From contig NZ_JADEWI010000009.1 in assembly GCF_015207705.1 (NCBI RefSeq), forward strand, positions 62,001-126,000: a DNA stretch of 64,000 nucleotides. The letters run 5' to 3'. The stretch is from Nostoc sp. LEGE 06077 (GTDB lineage: Bacteria > Cyanobacteriota > Cyanobacteriia > Cyanobacteriales > Nostocaceae). The notes under the pieces were generated by a model, which made no database searches, had not been told where the DNA came from, and was given only the letters and a program-made list of their open reading frames with translations. This document shows, piece by piece, positions 47,718-58,054 of this stretch. Numbering within the stretch: position 1 is the first letter of the stretch; each line of letters begins with the position of its first letter. Both the position numbers and the translations under genes were made by a program.

Positions 47718-48980
47718 ATGCTCTTCCGCATACCTGAACGTTGGATGCACTGGGTGCGTTGTCTGTTAACTTTCGCATGGCTCGTAATCATTGCTTCGCT
47801 GTTATACGACCCCTGGACTCCAGCACTGACTAAACTAAATCAGACTTCCATTCCACAGCAACTTGCTAATAGCTGTATTCACGTACAGGGTAAATGCTTC
47901 TCAGGACAATCTTATTCTCTGGGAACAACTTTAATGTGGGGAGTAATTGTACCTGCATCAATTTTTATTTTACTTGTTTTTGGACATGAACTGTGGCGAC
48001 GCATTTGCCCCCTTTCATTTCTGTCACAGATTCCCCGCGCCTTGGGTTGGCAGCGTCAGTCTCAATGGCAGAAAAAAAAAGCAGGAAAATTACCCTACAA
48101 GTTAGCAAAAGTCAGTCCAAAATCCTGGTTGGGCAAAAATTATCCTTACCTACAGTTTGGATGGTTATTTATTGGACTATGTGGCCGGATTTTACTTTTT
48201 GATGCCGATCGCCTAGTTTTGGCATTATGGTTGTTGTTGACTATTGCTTTGGCTATTATTGTTGGCTATCTCTATGGCGGAAAGACATGGTGTAATTATT
48301 TCTGTCCAATGGCTCCGGTAGAAAAAATTTATAGTCAACCCAGTGGGTTATTCAGCAGCAAGGCTGACATGAGCAAGTCGATGTGCCGCATTGTTTTGCC
48401 AGATGGTAAAGAACAGATTGCCTGTGTAGCCTGTCAAAACTCTTGTATTGATATTGACGCGGAACGAGGGTATTGGGAAAGTTTAAAAAAGCCAGCAGAA
48501 TCTTTTGTGCGTTACGGCTACAGCGGTTTAGTAATTGGTTTCTTTGTTGATTACTACCTTTATGCAGGTAATTGGGAATATTACTTTTCTGGAGCTTGGG
48601 TACGGCAATCTCACCAGATGGGAACACTATTGAGTCCAGGACTTTATCTGTTTAGACACCAAATTAATCTCCCCAAGATAATTACTGTGCCAATTATCTT
48701 GGGAGGATTTACAGCGATCGCCTATATTTTAGGACGCTTTGCGGAAAAACAAGCAAAAGCCTACTGCCGTCGGCGTAATCTCACTCTGTCTTCAGATATA
48801 ATTCGCCATCGAATTTTTACCATTTCTACCTTTGGGATCTTTAATTTCTTTTTTATTTTTGCTGGCCGTCCTTTAATTTTATTAGCGCCATTGTGGATAC
48901 AGTATATTTACAATTTACTATTAGTTCTACTTAGTACATTGTGGTTCTCCAAAACTTTGCCGCGTCGTCCTCATCTTTAA
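47718..48980 (+). CDS. NapH/CcoG-like polytopic membrane protein with 4Fe-4S cysteines
   Basis: 420 residues with about six to eight membrane helices. The CPLSFLSQIPRALGW and WCNYFCPMAPVEKIYS motifs after helices are characteristic of the NapH/NosR/CcoG superfamily, and a ferredoxin-like cluster follows (CRIVLPDGKEQIACVACQNS, then CIDID). This should bind one or two [4Fe-4S] clusters and pass electrons through the membrane. No reductase partner is adjacent; the next gene is an antiporter. Redox partner and function are not known. Confidence 0.82.
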   Translation: MLFRIPERWMHWVRCLLTFAWLVIIASLLYDPWTPALTKLNQTSIPQQLANSCIHVQGKCFSGQSYSLGTTLMWGVIVPASIFILLVFGHELWRRICPLSFLSQIPRALGWQRQSQWQKKKAGKLPYKLAKVSPKSWLGKNYPYLQFGWLFIGLCGRILLFDADRLVLALWLLLTIALAIIVGYLYGGKTWCNYFCPMAPVEKIYSQPSGLFSSKADMSKSMCRIVLPDGKEQIACVACQNSCIDIDAERGYWESLKKPAESFVRYGYSGLVIGFFVDYYLYAGNWEYYFSGAWVRQSHQMGTLLSPGLYLFRHQINLPKIITVPIILGGFTAIAYILGRFAEKQAKAYCRRRNLTLSSDIIRHRIFTISTFGIFNFFFIFAGRPLILLAPLWIQYIYNLLLVLLSTLWFSKTLPRRPHL

Positions 48981-49074
48981 TTTATACGCAAGTATTGCTA
49001 ATCCGTTCTCAAGTTAAGCACAAGCCTCTGTCCAGAAAAGAGTAAAAATAAAGAGAAGGATTTTCGCGGAAACC

Positions 49075-50451
49075 ATGCAGTTTTTAGATGTAATCAACTT
49101 TTCTTTTCCCCTGCTGGCCAGCACAACAGAAGCCGTAGATAGTTCTATGGTAGTAGCGGCTGTGCTGCTGAGTTTAGTGGTAATTTACTTCGCCAGCAAA
49201 GTTGGTGGGGAGTTATCCAACCGCATCGGTTTACCACCTGTTTTAGGCGAACTTGTCGGTGGTGTCATCGTAGGTGTTTCGGTTTTGCACCTGTTGGTGT
49301 TTCCTGAAGGTGGCGCAGACAGTTCTAGTTCTCTCATCATGGCCTTTCTGCAAACTACTGCTGGTTTGACTCCAGAAGCCACACCCCAGGTATTTGCCGC
49401 CCAATCAGAAGTTATTTCTGTGTTATCGGAATTGGGTGTGATTATCTTGCTGTTTGAAATTGGCTTGGAGTCTAACTTAAAAGACTTAATGGCAGTGGGT
49501 ATCCAAGCAACTATTGTGGCAGTGGTAGGTGTTGTCGTACCTTTTGCTGCTGGTACTGTAGGTTTGATGACTTTATTTGGGATTAGTGCTGTACCAGCAA
49601 TTTTTGCCGGTGCAGCCTTGACAGCTACAAGTATTGGGATTACCTCTAAAGTATTGTCAGAAATTGGTAAACTCAATTCCAAAGAAGGACAGATTATTCT
49701 GGGTGCGGCGGTGATTGATGACGTACTAGGAATTATTGTTTTAGCAGTAGTTGCCAGTCTGGCGAAAGATGGTGTAGTCGATGTAGGTAAAGTCATTTAC
49801 CTAATTATTTGCGCTACAGCATTTCTGTTAGGTGCGATTGTTCTGGGTAATGTTTTTAATAAAACATTTGTGGCGATCGCTAATCAACTCAAAACACGGG
49901 GAGAATTAGTCATTCCCGCCTTTATTTTTGCCTTTGTCATGGCATATCTGGCTGCCATCATTCAATTAGAAGCAATTTTGGGAGCTTTTGCCGCTGGTTT
50001 AGTCCTAGAAGAAACGGATAAGCGCAAAGAACTGCAAAAGCAAGTGATTCCTGTAGCTGATTTGATGGTGCCAATTTTCTTTGTCGCAGTTGGTGCAAAA
50101 ACTGATTTGGGGGTGCTAAACCCAGCTATTCCCAGCAACAGAGAAGGCCTAATTATGGCTATTTTCCTGATTACAGTAGCCATTATTGGTAAAGTTATTA
50201 CAGGTTTGAGCGTCTTTGGTCAACCCGAAATCAATCGTTTAGCGATCGGTGTTGGTATGATTCCGCGAGGTGAAGTTGGATTAGTATTTGCTGGTGTCGG
50301 CGCTGCTAGTGGCGCTCTCTCAAAGCCATTGGGGGCGGCAATTATTATGATGGTTATCCTCACAACTTTTTTAGCTCCGCCTTTGTTACGTTTCGTATTT
50401 CCCGATTCCAGCAAAGTGGCAACTGAATCTGAGGCATTAATTAAAGATTAA
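49075..50451 (+). CDS. CPA2 cation:proton antiporter (NhaS3-like)
   Basis: 458 residues and 12 or 13 membrane helices: a Kef/Nha-type antiporter. The family pore acidic residues lie in the GAAVIDDVLGIIVLA segment (Asp-Asp), and PPVLGELVGGVIVG is typical of the CPA2 N-terminus. The C-terminus has no RCK domain. NhaS3-like proteins export Na+ or K+ against H+ in cyanobacterial thylakoid or plasma membranes. Located 94 bases after the 4Fe-4S protein gene, so perhaps co-transcribed. Confidence 0.9.
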   Translation: MQFLDVINFSFPLLASTTEAVDSSMVVAAVLLSLVVIYFASKVGGELSNRIGLPPVLGELVGGVIVGVSVLHLLVFPEGGADSSSSLIMAFLQTTAGLTPEATPQVFAAQSEVISVLSELGVIILLFEIGLESNLKDLMAVGIQATIVAVVGVVVPFAAGTVGLMTLFGISAVPAIFAGAALTATSIGITSKVLSEIGKLNSKEGQIILGAAVIDDVLGIIVLAVVASLAKDGVVDVGKVIYLIICATAFLLGAIVLGNVFNKTFVAIANQLKTRGELVIPAFIFAFVMAYLAAIIQLEAILGAFAAGLVLEETDKRKELQKQVIPVADLMVPIFFVAVGAKTDLGVLNPAIPSNREGLIMAIFLITVAIIGKVITGLSVFGQPEINRLAIGVGMIPRGEVGLVFAGVGAASGALSKPLGAAIIMMVILTTFLAPPLLRFVFPDSSKVATESEALIKD

Positions 50452-51065
50452 AGATGAGGGACTGGGGGCGAGGAAGAAACAAGGTGGAAATAAAATTGTC
50501 TACTTCATCCTTGCTTATTCCCCCATCCCTTCATTAATTAAAGGAAACTTCTGTTTCTTGATATGCGTCCTTTGATATCGTTGTTTTTTAGTCATTTTGG
50601 CTATTGATTATTCGCCTTGAAAAAATAATTTGTTACCAATCTTACCTGATTACAAATCCTCATCTACATATGTTTATCGGAACTAGAAACTAGCAATTGT
50701 CAATATTGCCACATCCATGCGAAAGAGTAGCAGTTTGTACCTGATAAAATTGCTGGCTCACCAACAAAAAACACCAAATCAATTTATCACGAAGCCCAAA
50801 ATTAACGATAATTGACTGAACCCAGCTAAAATCTGGTTATATTTGTGTTGCCTCTAATATTGTGTAAACAAAAAATTGATCTCTGAATAGTAAAGTAATC
50901 TCAAAGTTAAAGACTATGTAAGCAGTTTAAAATTTGCACTATTAATTGTTTCTTTAACCCAAAAAAAAGCCAAAGTCAAATCTCAAAACTTCTGGTGACA
51001 GAAGCACAACTTACCCAAATTTTTGCGATATTGACTTCCATAAATGCGAATCAGGAGAAAGGATT
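50452..51065. other. Intergenic leader of amiC1
   Basis: 614 AT-rich bases. Apart from the AGGAGAAAGG ribosome-binding site (about 51053) no motif was recognised. The region should contain the amiC1 promoter. Confidence 0.4.
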
Positions 51066-52928
51066 GTGAAATTACACTGGTTACTACCCGGTACTGTTGG
51101 GATGATCTGCTTACTGTCTTCGCCAGTTTTGGCAGCCAGACTGGAATCTTGGCGGTTTGATGCCAAGCAAAACCGCCTGGAATTTAATACTTCAGGGGGT
51201 GTTCAACCCAAAGCACAACTAATTTTCAATCCCACACGCCTGGTTATTGATTTACCAGACACAACCTTTGGCAGACCGCAGTTAACACAACCTGTAGGTG
51301 GAGCAATTCGGGCTATCCGTGTTGGCCAGTTTGAACCTCAAACAGCCCGTATTGTCGTGGAACTGTCTCCTGGTTATACTCTTGACCCCCAAGGCATAAA
51401 ATTTGTTGGCATAACTCCTAGTCGGTGGACAGTACAATTGCCTAGGCCAAGACTAGAACCTGTCAACTCTTCCGCAGATAATGTTTACAACGTAGTCACC
51501 AGCCTAGATTCAGACACGAGACCGCCGTTACCGAGAGTTGTCAGTAGCACACAAAGCACAACTCAAATTGACAGCTTACAAGTTACAGGAGATGGTTTTT
51601 TTGTTCGCACTAACGGTGGGAATCCCCAAGTGAGAGTGAATCGTAGCCGCGATCGCTCTACTATTTTTATGGATATCTCTGGCGCAACTTTATCTACAAA
51701 TTTGGCACAGCGAGACCTCAGCGTTAACAGGCATGGTGTAAGTCGTGTAGAATTTACCCAGCTACAAACCAGTCCACCCGCCGTCCGTATGACCTTGCGC
51801 GTCGATAAAAATAGCCCTGACTGGCGAGCAACTAGAAGTGGTGCTACTGGTTTGGTAGTTTTGCCTAATCGCTTTGCTACATTACCTAGAAATAATTCTA
51901 ATAACTCTTCTGATAACCAACCAGAATTTTCTCCCCCCGGCCGTCGAGTTGTCAGCGACCAATCAGCAACAATTCAAGCTGTAGAACTGTCTGATGATGG
52001 TAAGCAACTACTAATTAGAGCCAACCAAACTATAAATGCTAGGGGTGGATGGGATAGAACCTCTGGTTTATATCGCATCACCATCAATGATGCTAAATTA
52101 GCGCCGCGGATTAAAGGCCCGATTTTGAATGCCAATAGTCCAATTTTGCGAGTCCGCCTGCAAACATCAGATGCTGACACGGTAGTGATTTTAGTTCAAC
52201 CTGCGGCGGGAGTCCAAATTGGGCAAATTAACCAAAACGACGACCAAGTAACACTGCAATTACAAGGTTCTCGCCGAGTTGTAGCAGTTCCAGGTACACT
52301 GCCTTTTCCTTCAGATCAAAGTCAATTACCAGATCCCAATGACAATCCCCGTTCTATACCGCAACCTGGAACACGCCCCTTACCCAGAGGAAAGGTAGTA
52401 GTTGTCATTGACCCAGGACACGGTGGTAAAGACCCTGGAGCCATTGGGATTGGTGGAGTGCGTGAGAAGGATGTTATTCTGCCTATTGGTAAAAGGGTAG
52501 CTGAAATTTTGCAGCAAAATGGTGTGCAGGTGATTCTGACCCGGAGTTCTGACTATTTTGTGACTCTTCCTGGAAGAGTACAGTTGGCAGAAAGAGCGAA
52601 TGCTGATGTATTCGTAAGTATCCATGCCAATGCTTTAGGTGGCGGTCGTTCAGATGTCAGTGGTTTAGAGACTTATTATTATGACAGTGGTTTGAGTCTA
52701 GCTCGTGTTGTCCATAGCAGCATTCTGCAAAGTCTGAATGTCAGAGATCGCGGCGTGCGCCGAGCCAGATTTTTCGTCCTCAGAAAAAGTTCTATGCCTT
52801 CAATTCTTGTTGAAACAGGTTATTTAACGGGTCGTGAGGATGTAGTCAAGTTACGTAGTTCAGCTTATCAAAATCAAATGGCAGATGCGATCGCTCGTGG
52901 TATACTCCAGTACCTCCGACGCAGATAA
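51066..52928 (+). CDS. amiC1: N-acetylmuramoyl-L-alanine amidase AmiC1
   Basis: 620 residues from a GTG at 51066 with AGGAG 9-10 bases upstream. Signal peptide ending VLAARLE, two AMIN domains (about 28-125 and 165-400 region) that target the septal wall, a Pro/Asn/Ser-rich linker, and a C-terminal Amidase_3 (about 440-615). Zinc ligands: His in DPGHGGKDPG (about 452), a Glu in GVREKDV, His in SIHANAL (about 520) and the catalytic Glu in VETGYLTG (about 583). It cleaves the amide between MurNAc and the stem peptide. In Anabaena, AmiC-type enzymes drill the septal nanopores used in cell-cell communication. A near-duplicate follows. Confidence 0.94.
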   Translation: MKLHWLLPGTVGMICLLSSPVLAARLESWRFDAKQNRLEFNTSGGVQPKAQLIFNPTRLVIDLPDTTFGRPQLTQPVGGAIRAIRVGQFEPQTARIVVELSPGYTLDPQGIKFVGITPSRWTVQLPRPRLEPVNSSADNVYNVVTSLDSDTRPPLPRVVSSTQSTTQIDSLQVTGDGFFVRTNGGNPQVRVNRSRDRSTIFMDISGATLSTNLAQRDLSVNRHGVSRVEFTQLQTSPPAVRMTLRVDKNSPDWRATRSGATGLVVLPNRFATLPRNNSNNSSDNQPEFSPPGRRVVSDQSATIQAVELSDDGKQLLIRANQTINARGGWDRTSGLYRITINDAKLAPRIKGPILNANSPILRVRLQTSDADTVVILVQPAAGVQIGQINQNDDQVTLQLQGSRRVVAVPGTLPFPSDQSQLPDPNDNPRSIPQPGTRPLPRGKVVVVIDPGHGGKDPGAIGIGGVREKDVILPIGKRVAEILQQNGVQVILTRSSDYFVTLPGRVQLAERANADVFVSIHANALGGGRSDVSGLETYYYDSGLSLARVVHSSILQSLNVRDRGVRRARFFVLRKSSMPSILVETGYLTGREDVVKLRSSAYQNQMADAIARGILQYLRRR

Positions 52929-53438
52929 ATTATCGTCAAACTTTAGTAAATATACTTAACTAAACCCATGAATAACTGATGTTTTGTCTTGTTAATAGTA
53001 ATCTTGCTGATCTCATGCAAGAGTTAACTGTAATCTCACGGGTAAAAATCTATGGTTCTCACTTTTTTGAGTGAGAACTAATTTTTGAGTATGAGTAGAT
53101 ACATTTACATATCATGTTGTTTTCAAAATGTTAAATTAGGTGTCACCAGCTTTACCAAAATCAGTTGATAGTAGCAATAACTTTTTGGGTACATTGATCA
53201 TCAGCCATCAAACAACTCAAAACTAATCTCTACTGATTTTACGTATATTGATTGGAAGTATTTATTGTCTTGAATGCCAGAATAAAATTTCTGGTTGCCA
53301 CGGAAGTTCTGATGAGCAGTGTCCACTATGCAGACTTCTGGAGTTAAAACTAAGTTGGGCGGTGACGGTGTGAGGATTTACCAATAGATACGTGGACATT
53401 TTGACGGCTTCTATGAATGTGAATTAGGAGAAACGACT
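52929..53438. other. amiC1-amiC2 spacer
   Basis: 510 bases with the terminator at 53055-53085 and an own leader for amiC2; the ribosome-binding site and first codons match those of amiC1 closely (AGGAGAAA..GTGAAA). Confidence 0.5.
53055..53085 (+). terminator. Intrinsic terminator after amiC1
   Basis: GTTCTCACT (53055-53063) and its exact complement AGTGAGAAC (53070-53078) with a TTTTTG-type loop, followed by TAATTTTT. It lies 127 bases after the amiC1 stop and may separate the two amidases. Confidence 0.7.
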
Positions 53439-55313
53439 GTGAAACTACACTGGTTACTAACCGGTACTATTGGAACTATCTTCTTGCTATCGTCGCCTGC
53501 TTTGGCAGCGAAACTTGAGTCTTGGCGCTTTGATGCCAAGCAAAACCGTTTGGAATTTAATACTTTGGGGGCTGTTCAACCCAAAGCACAACTCATTTTT
53601 AATCCCACTCGTCTGGTAATTGATTTACCAGATACAGATTTTGGTAGACCACAGTTAACACAACCAGTCGGTGGAGCAGTTCGCTCGATTCGTGTAGGGC
53701 AATTTGACCCCCAGACAGCCAGAATTGTTGTGGAACTAGCTCCCGGTTATACTATTGACCCCCAAGGGATAAAATTTATCCCGACTACTGGTAGTCGTTG
53801 GTTAGTACAATTACCCACACCAACAGCAACACCCATAACATCATCAGCCGATATTTCACTTCAGTCTGAACCTCAGCCGTTAGAACCCACCGCTAATTCT
53901 GAATTTCCGGCGAGAAATATTTACTCGGTAGTCAAAACCAACCCAGTAACATCAAATAATCCCCGACCACTTGGTAATACCCTCGCCGCAGTAACTCAAC
54001 TGGAAAGTTTCCGAGTTACTGGTGATGGTTTTTTTGTCCGTACTAATGGTGGTAATCCGCAAATTCAGGTGAATCGCAGTTCAGACAAACGCGCAGTTCA
54101 TATCGATATTGCTGGTGCCTCCTTATCTTCCAGTTTGTCGCCACAAGATTTGTCCATAAATCGCTATGGTGTTAGTCGGATTCAATTTTCTCAGTTGCAA
54201 ACAAGAAAACCAACAGCCCGCATAACATTATATGTGGAGCCAAATAGTCCTGACTGGCGGGCAAGTACTAGCAGTATTGGTGGCTTTGTAATTCTACCTA
54301 GTCGTGTTGTGAGATTGCCTGGTAATAGCGATGAAAATCTTATTTCTGAGGCGACTGGCTCACCCGCCATCATTCAAGCTGTGGAGTTAGCTGAGAATGG
54401 CACTCAACTTTTAATTCGCTCTAACAGACCTGTATCGGCCAAGGGTGCTTGGGATAGATCTTCTGGTTTATTTCGGATTGCGATCGCCAATGCTCAGTTA
54501 GCCCCTAGAGTCATTGGCCCAGCTTTTAATGCTAATAGTCCCATTCTGCGGGTACGTTTGCAACCACAAGAAGATTCCGTCAATATTTTGATTCAACCCG
54601 CTGCGGGAGTCCAAATTGGGGAAGTCAACCAAGTTAGTAATCAGTTGTTGGCTGTACAGTTACAACGCACTCGCGCCGTTACACCACCAATAGGTTTTCC
54701 GCCTCTACCTTCCAGTGGAAGTCAATTACCAAACACCAATGTCTCAGTACCCAGAACACCCCCAGTCCCCAACGGCAAACTGATAGTAGTGATTGACCCT
54801 GGACATGGTGGGAAAGATTCTGGCGCTCCTGGTTTGGGTGGACTATTAGAAAAGGATGTGATTTTACCAATTGGTAAACGGGTAGCAGCAATTCTAGAAC
54901 GTAATGGTGTAAAAGCAGTTCTCACCAGAGATGCTGACTTTTTCGTTGAACTTCAAGGACGAGTAGATATTGCTGAACGAGTGAACGCCACTGCATTTGT
55001 GAGTATCCACGCTAATTCTGTAGATAGTCGCCCTGATGTGAATGGGTTAGAAGTATATTATTACGATAGTGGTTATGGTTTAGCTGAAGTAGTTCGCAAA
55101 ACTATTCTGCAAGATATTGGCACCATTAAAGATCGGGGAACACGCAAAGCGCGATTCTATGTTTTGAGAAAAAGCTCTATGCCTTCGATTTTAGTCGAAA
55201 CAGGATATATGACCGGTCGGGAAGATAATCCCCGATTGGGTTCACCAGAATATCAAAATCGCATGGCAGAAGCGATCGCGCGGGGAATTCTCCAGTACTT
55301 ACGTCACAGGTAA
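53439..55313 (+). CDS. amiC2: N-acetylmuramoyl-L-alanine amidase AmiC2
   Basis: 624 residues, GTG start at 53439 with AGGAGAAAC 7 bases upstream. Clear tandem duplicate of the previous gene: same signal peptide type (LLTGTIGTIFLLSSPALAAK), AMIN domains, and Amidase_3 with DPGHGGKDSGA, SIHANSV and VETGYMTG. The linker between AMIN and amidase is the least conserved part (VTPPIGFPPLPSSGSQLPNT). A central loop (residues about 130-180) is longer than in AmiC1. In Anabaena the two paralogues are linked with heterocyst maturation and nanopore formation (established knowledge). Confidence 0.94.
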   Translation: MKLHWLLTGTIGTIFLLSSPALAAKLESWRFDAKQNRLEFNTLGAVQPKAQLIFNPTRLVIDLPDTDFGRPQLTQPVGGAVRSIRVGQFDPQTARIVVELAPGYTIDPQGIKFIPTTGSRWLVQLPTPTATPITSSADISLQSEPQPLEPTANSEFPARNIYSVVKTNPVTSNNPRPLGNTLAAVTQLESFRVTGDGFFVRTNGGNPQIQVNRSSDKRAVHIDIAGASLSSSLSPQDLSINRYGVSRIQFSQLQTRKPTARITLYVEPNSPDWRASTSSIGGFVILPSRVVRLPGNSDENLISEATGSPAIIQAVELAENGTQLLIRSNRPVSAKGAWDRSSGLFRIAIANAQLAPRVIGPAFNANSPILRVRLQPQEDSVNILIQPAAGVQIGEVNQVSNQLLAVQLQRTRAVTPPIGFPPLPSSGSQLPNTNVSVPRTPPVPNGKLIVVIDPGHGGKDSGAPGLGGLLEKDVILPIGKRVAAILERNGVKAVLTRDADFFVELQGRVDIAERVNATAFVSIHANSVDSRPDVNGLEVYYYDSGYGLAEVVRKTILQDIGTIKDRGTRKARFYVLRKSSMPSILVETGYMTGREDNPRLGSPEYQNRMAEAIARGILQYLRHR

Positions 55314-55509
55314 GAATACAGCCAAGCTTAAAATATAGTACAAGTTTTTAATTACTGTGTGGGAAGTCGCTTTAATTCTACAGACGCTGATTCTGACTCC
55401 TGAATTCGATTTGCTGAACTACTGAACCACAAAGAATTTAGTAGTCACTTGACAAATTGTCTGCTAAATTCTGTATTTTAAATGCCAAATCCTAAATCAA
55501 TATCTGCCT

Positions 55510-56376
55510 GTGTATTCATCTTCCATTTTTGAAGGTAATCTTTACGATTTTTCTGATAAAGAACCTCAACGCGCCCCTATCGGGGTTTTTGACAGTGGTG
55601 TGGGTGGGCTGACGGTACTGCGACAAATTTACCGCCAACTACCAAATGAATCGATTATTTACTTTGGTGATACAGCCAGACTGCCTTACGGTATTCGTTC
55701 CCAAGCAGAAATTCTGCAATTTGTGCGCGAAATTCTCGGCTGGATGCAGCAGCAGCAAGTAAAAATGGTAGTGATGGCTTGTAATACCAGTTCCGCCCTC
55801 GCTTTAGAAATTGTCCGCCAAGAATTTAATATCCCGATTTTGGGTGTAATTCTCCCAGGCGCTAAGGCGGCGGTGCAGCAAGGTAAGCGCATTGGTGTGA
55901 TTGCTACCCCCGCCACTGCTAAAAGTAATGCTTATAAACAGGCGATTTTGGAAATTGACCCAGAGGTACAAGTCTGGCAAGTTGGCTGTCCAGAGTTTGT
56001 CCCGTTAATTGAACAGAATCGCATTCATGACCCTTACACTACTGAGGTAGCACGCTCTTATTTAGAGCCTTTACTTCAACAAGAAATTGATACTTTAGTC
56101 TACGGCTGTACTCATTATCCGCATTTAGCGCCAGTATTGCGATCGCTTCTTCCATCTCATGTCAAATTAATTGACCCCGCTGTTCATGTCACAGCCGCTT
56201 GTGACCAAGATTTAGCGTTACTAGGCTTAACTAATACCCACCCGCCATTACCAACTCGCTTTGTCGTTAGCGGTTGTCCACAACAATTTGCTCAGTCCGC
56301 AGTTCAGTGGCTAGGTCATACCCCAATGGTCGAAGTCGTAGATTTAAATAACACAGTTGTTTCTCAATTTTCATAA
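55510..56376 (+). CDS. murI: Glutamate racemase
   Basis: 288 residues from a GTG at 55510; no other start lies before the family N-terminus IGVFDSGVGGLTVLRQI. The two catalytic cysteines are in MACNTSSAL and YGCTHYPHL. The enzyme makes D-glutamate for peptidoglycan. It lies behind the two wall amidases and before sds in a wall-related block. The first 20 residues are extra compared with E. coli MurI. Confidence 0.93.
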   Translation: MYSSSIFEGNLYDFSDKEPQRAPIGVFDSGVGGLTVLRQIYRQLPNESIIYFGDTARLPYGIRSQAEILQFVREILGWMQQQQVKMVVMACNTSSALALEIVRQEFNIPILGVILPGAKAAVQQGKRIGVIATPATAKSNAYKQAILEIDPEVQVWQVGCPEFVPLIEQNRIHDPYTTEVARSYLEPLLQQEIDTLVYGCTHYPHLAPVLRSLLPSHVKLIDPAVHVTAACDQDLALLGLTNTHPPLPTRFVVSGCPQQFAQSAVQWLGHTPMVEVVDLNNTVVSQFS

Positions 56377-56447
56377 GTTTTTATTTAGTCAATAGTCAAA
56401 CCTCAAAGGTCAAAGTTTGCTTAAATATCCAAATTTAATCACTAACG

Positions 56448-56540
56448 ACCATTGACTATTGACTATTGACTATTGACTATTGACTGATAATTAATAAGCA
56501 TTGACTATTGACTAATAACTATTGACTCTTGACTATTAAC
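56448..56540. repeat. Heptameric STRR array (ATTGACT)n
   Basis: ATTGACT occurs at least five times in perfect tandem (56451-56485), then scattered copies to about 56540. The array overlaps the 3' end of the small opposing gene at 56505. Further copies are at 56383-56395. Confidence 0.85.
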
Positions 56541-56723
56541 CACCTCAGTTACCTGTGATGTTATAGACACTTCATGTTGATGTTTCTCATGATTTCTCGA
56601 TAGAGAATCATGATAGATAGATTTTTGACCACTGCGCTTTGCTAGTGCTAATAATAGATAAACTGTGAATAAATACCCAGCAGCTAAAATAAAAATCATC
56701 ATAGGCATGTTAGCGTAAATCAT
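56505..56723 (-). CDS. Small single-pass membrane protein (72 aa)
   Basis: 72 residues. One membrane helix (MMIFILAAGYLFTVYLLLALA) and a charged tail (KRSGQKSIYHDSLSRNHEKH). The C-terminal residues NSQESIVISQ are encoded by the STRR array, so the stop was provided by the repeat. No clear ribosome-binding site. Probably real because of the typical helix, but unproven; function unknown. Confidence 0.55.
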   Translation of the reverse strand: MIYANMPMMIFILAAGYLFTVYLLLALAKRSGQKSIYHDSLSRNHEKHQHEVSITSQVTEVVNSQESIVISQ

Positions 56724-58054
56724 TGTGCTACCAACTTTTTTTCTTGAACAATATCAAATTTCATACAACACGTATAACTTCAACCATGCAAGAAAATCCT
56801 TGATGGTCTGAGTTTGCTATGCTAAATTTTCCCTAGAGTTATGACACTCTTAGGTCAACAAACAGAACTATTTAATTACAGTTATTTGCAGACAATACAT
56901 ACCACAACAGTTAATTTGCCAAATAGCATAATTAACTGCGCTCCTCAGCAGTTTACTTAGTCTGCATTATTGTTTTTCATACCTCTCTGGTAGGATATAC
57001 CACGACTTTCAGCGCAAGCTGTAAGCCGAAAGCGAACCCCTGTAAGGATACCGCCTAACTCCATCCCAAGAAGTTTATCTGCCACTACAAAATTACAAGA
57101 AATAATTCTCTTGGTTTTATTTTGTTGGCAATTAGCTATTCTGGATTCAAAACAACATATAGGTAACATCACCCAAAAGTGCTTTACCCTTACGTTGTCA
57201 ATACCTGAAAAATTTAAAATCCCTACATTTTAGCGTAACACAACGAACCTGACTTTTAAGCCAACGTTGGGGCTAAATTTGGAATTTTTAGCAGGTTAAA
57301 TTCATGGATGAAATGAATTTTTCTTTGATTAAAAATATTGTTTGTGTTTTATTTGATCATAAAGAACAAAAACTTAAGATCCCACCAATGTAGTTATTAT
57401 TACTTACAAGAGGTGATGTTAAATATAAATTTATCGTAAAAATAAAAGATATCTTGACAAAATAATGCTTACTGAATGAGTTGAACAACGAATTTAATTT
57501 TCTTATACTTGTATATATACTTAGGCTACTGAAGAAACTAGAAATTTTCTAGTTCAGCAAACACAAATCACCAATACGAAATAATCTCTCGATCAACCAT
57601 TGGGAAAAATGATGATGAATCGGAAAGTGAGTTATTACATTTCTTGGGGCGATCACCAATGCTGTTGAGTCTGTGTTCAAGATTCGGTGACAGTCATTTA
57701 TAAACAGGACTACAAAGATTGTCTGTGGAGACTGGATGTGGGGGTGTAAGGGTTTTAGATCCATACACCCTTCCCAAAACCCTTGATTTTTCGTTTTTAT
57801 GCGTCAGTCCTAAGAAAATTGGTGTTAATTCTCAGATTTCTGGCTGAACTACAAAAATTTTTTTCTTACCAACTCAGACCAGCCAAACCGCCTGTTTGCC
57901 TTAACAGCAACGAGATAGCAGTTATTTCCACTAGTCAGAATCACAGCCAAAAAGCAAGTATTCTCTCAGCAAAACTTTGCGCTGGCACAGGGTTATCTTA
58001 AAATGAGTGTAGGATATGTAAACTTTCGTAACCTAAGCCAGAGTCCGGCCATCC
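56724..58054. other. 1.3-kb non-coding region before sds
   Basis: AT-rich. Two open frames on the minus strand (56957-57172 and 57549-57764) lack family features. It contains the second copy of the long dispersed repeat (57735-57813). The promoter of sds should lie in the last 150 bases. Otherwise no structured RNA was recognised. Confidence 0.5.
57735..57813. repeat. Long dispersed repeat, copy 2
   Basis: GGATGTGGGGGTGTAAGGG, TTTTAGATCCATACACCC and TTTTTCGTTTTTATGCGTC with AGTCCTAAG match the outer parts of 45824-46030; about 130 bases of copy 1 are missing. Confidence 0.6.

Noticed and set aside
49185-49796. 203-codon frame on the minus strand within the antiporter gene
   Set aside because: It is the complement of a long membrane protein; the sequence is low complexity (Thr/Pro/Ala) and has no start context.
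56451-56485. ATTGACT array as a CRISPR
   Set aside because: Seven-base units without spacers are STRR heptamers, not CRISPR repeats. No cas genes are present in the window.
56957-57764. Two minus-strand frames in the spacer before sds
   Set aside because: No family features, no ribosome-binding sites; the second runs into a repeated segment (57735-57813).
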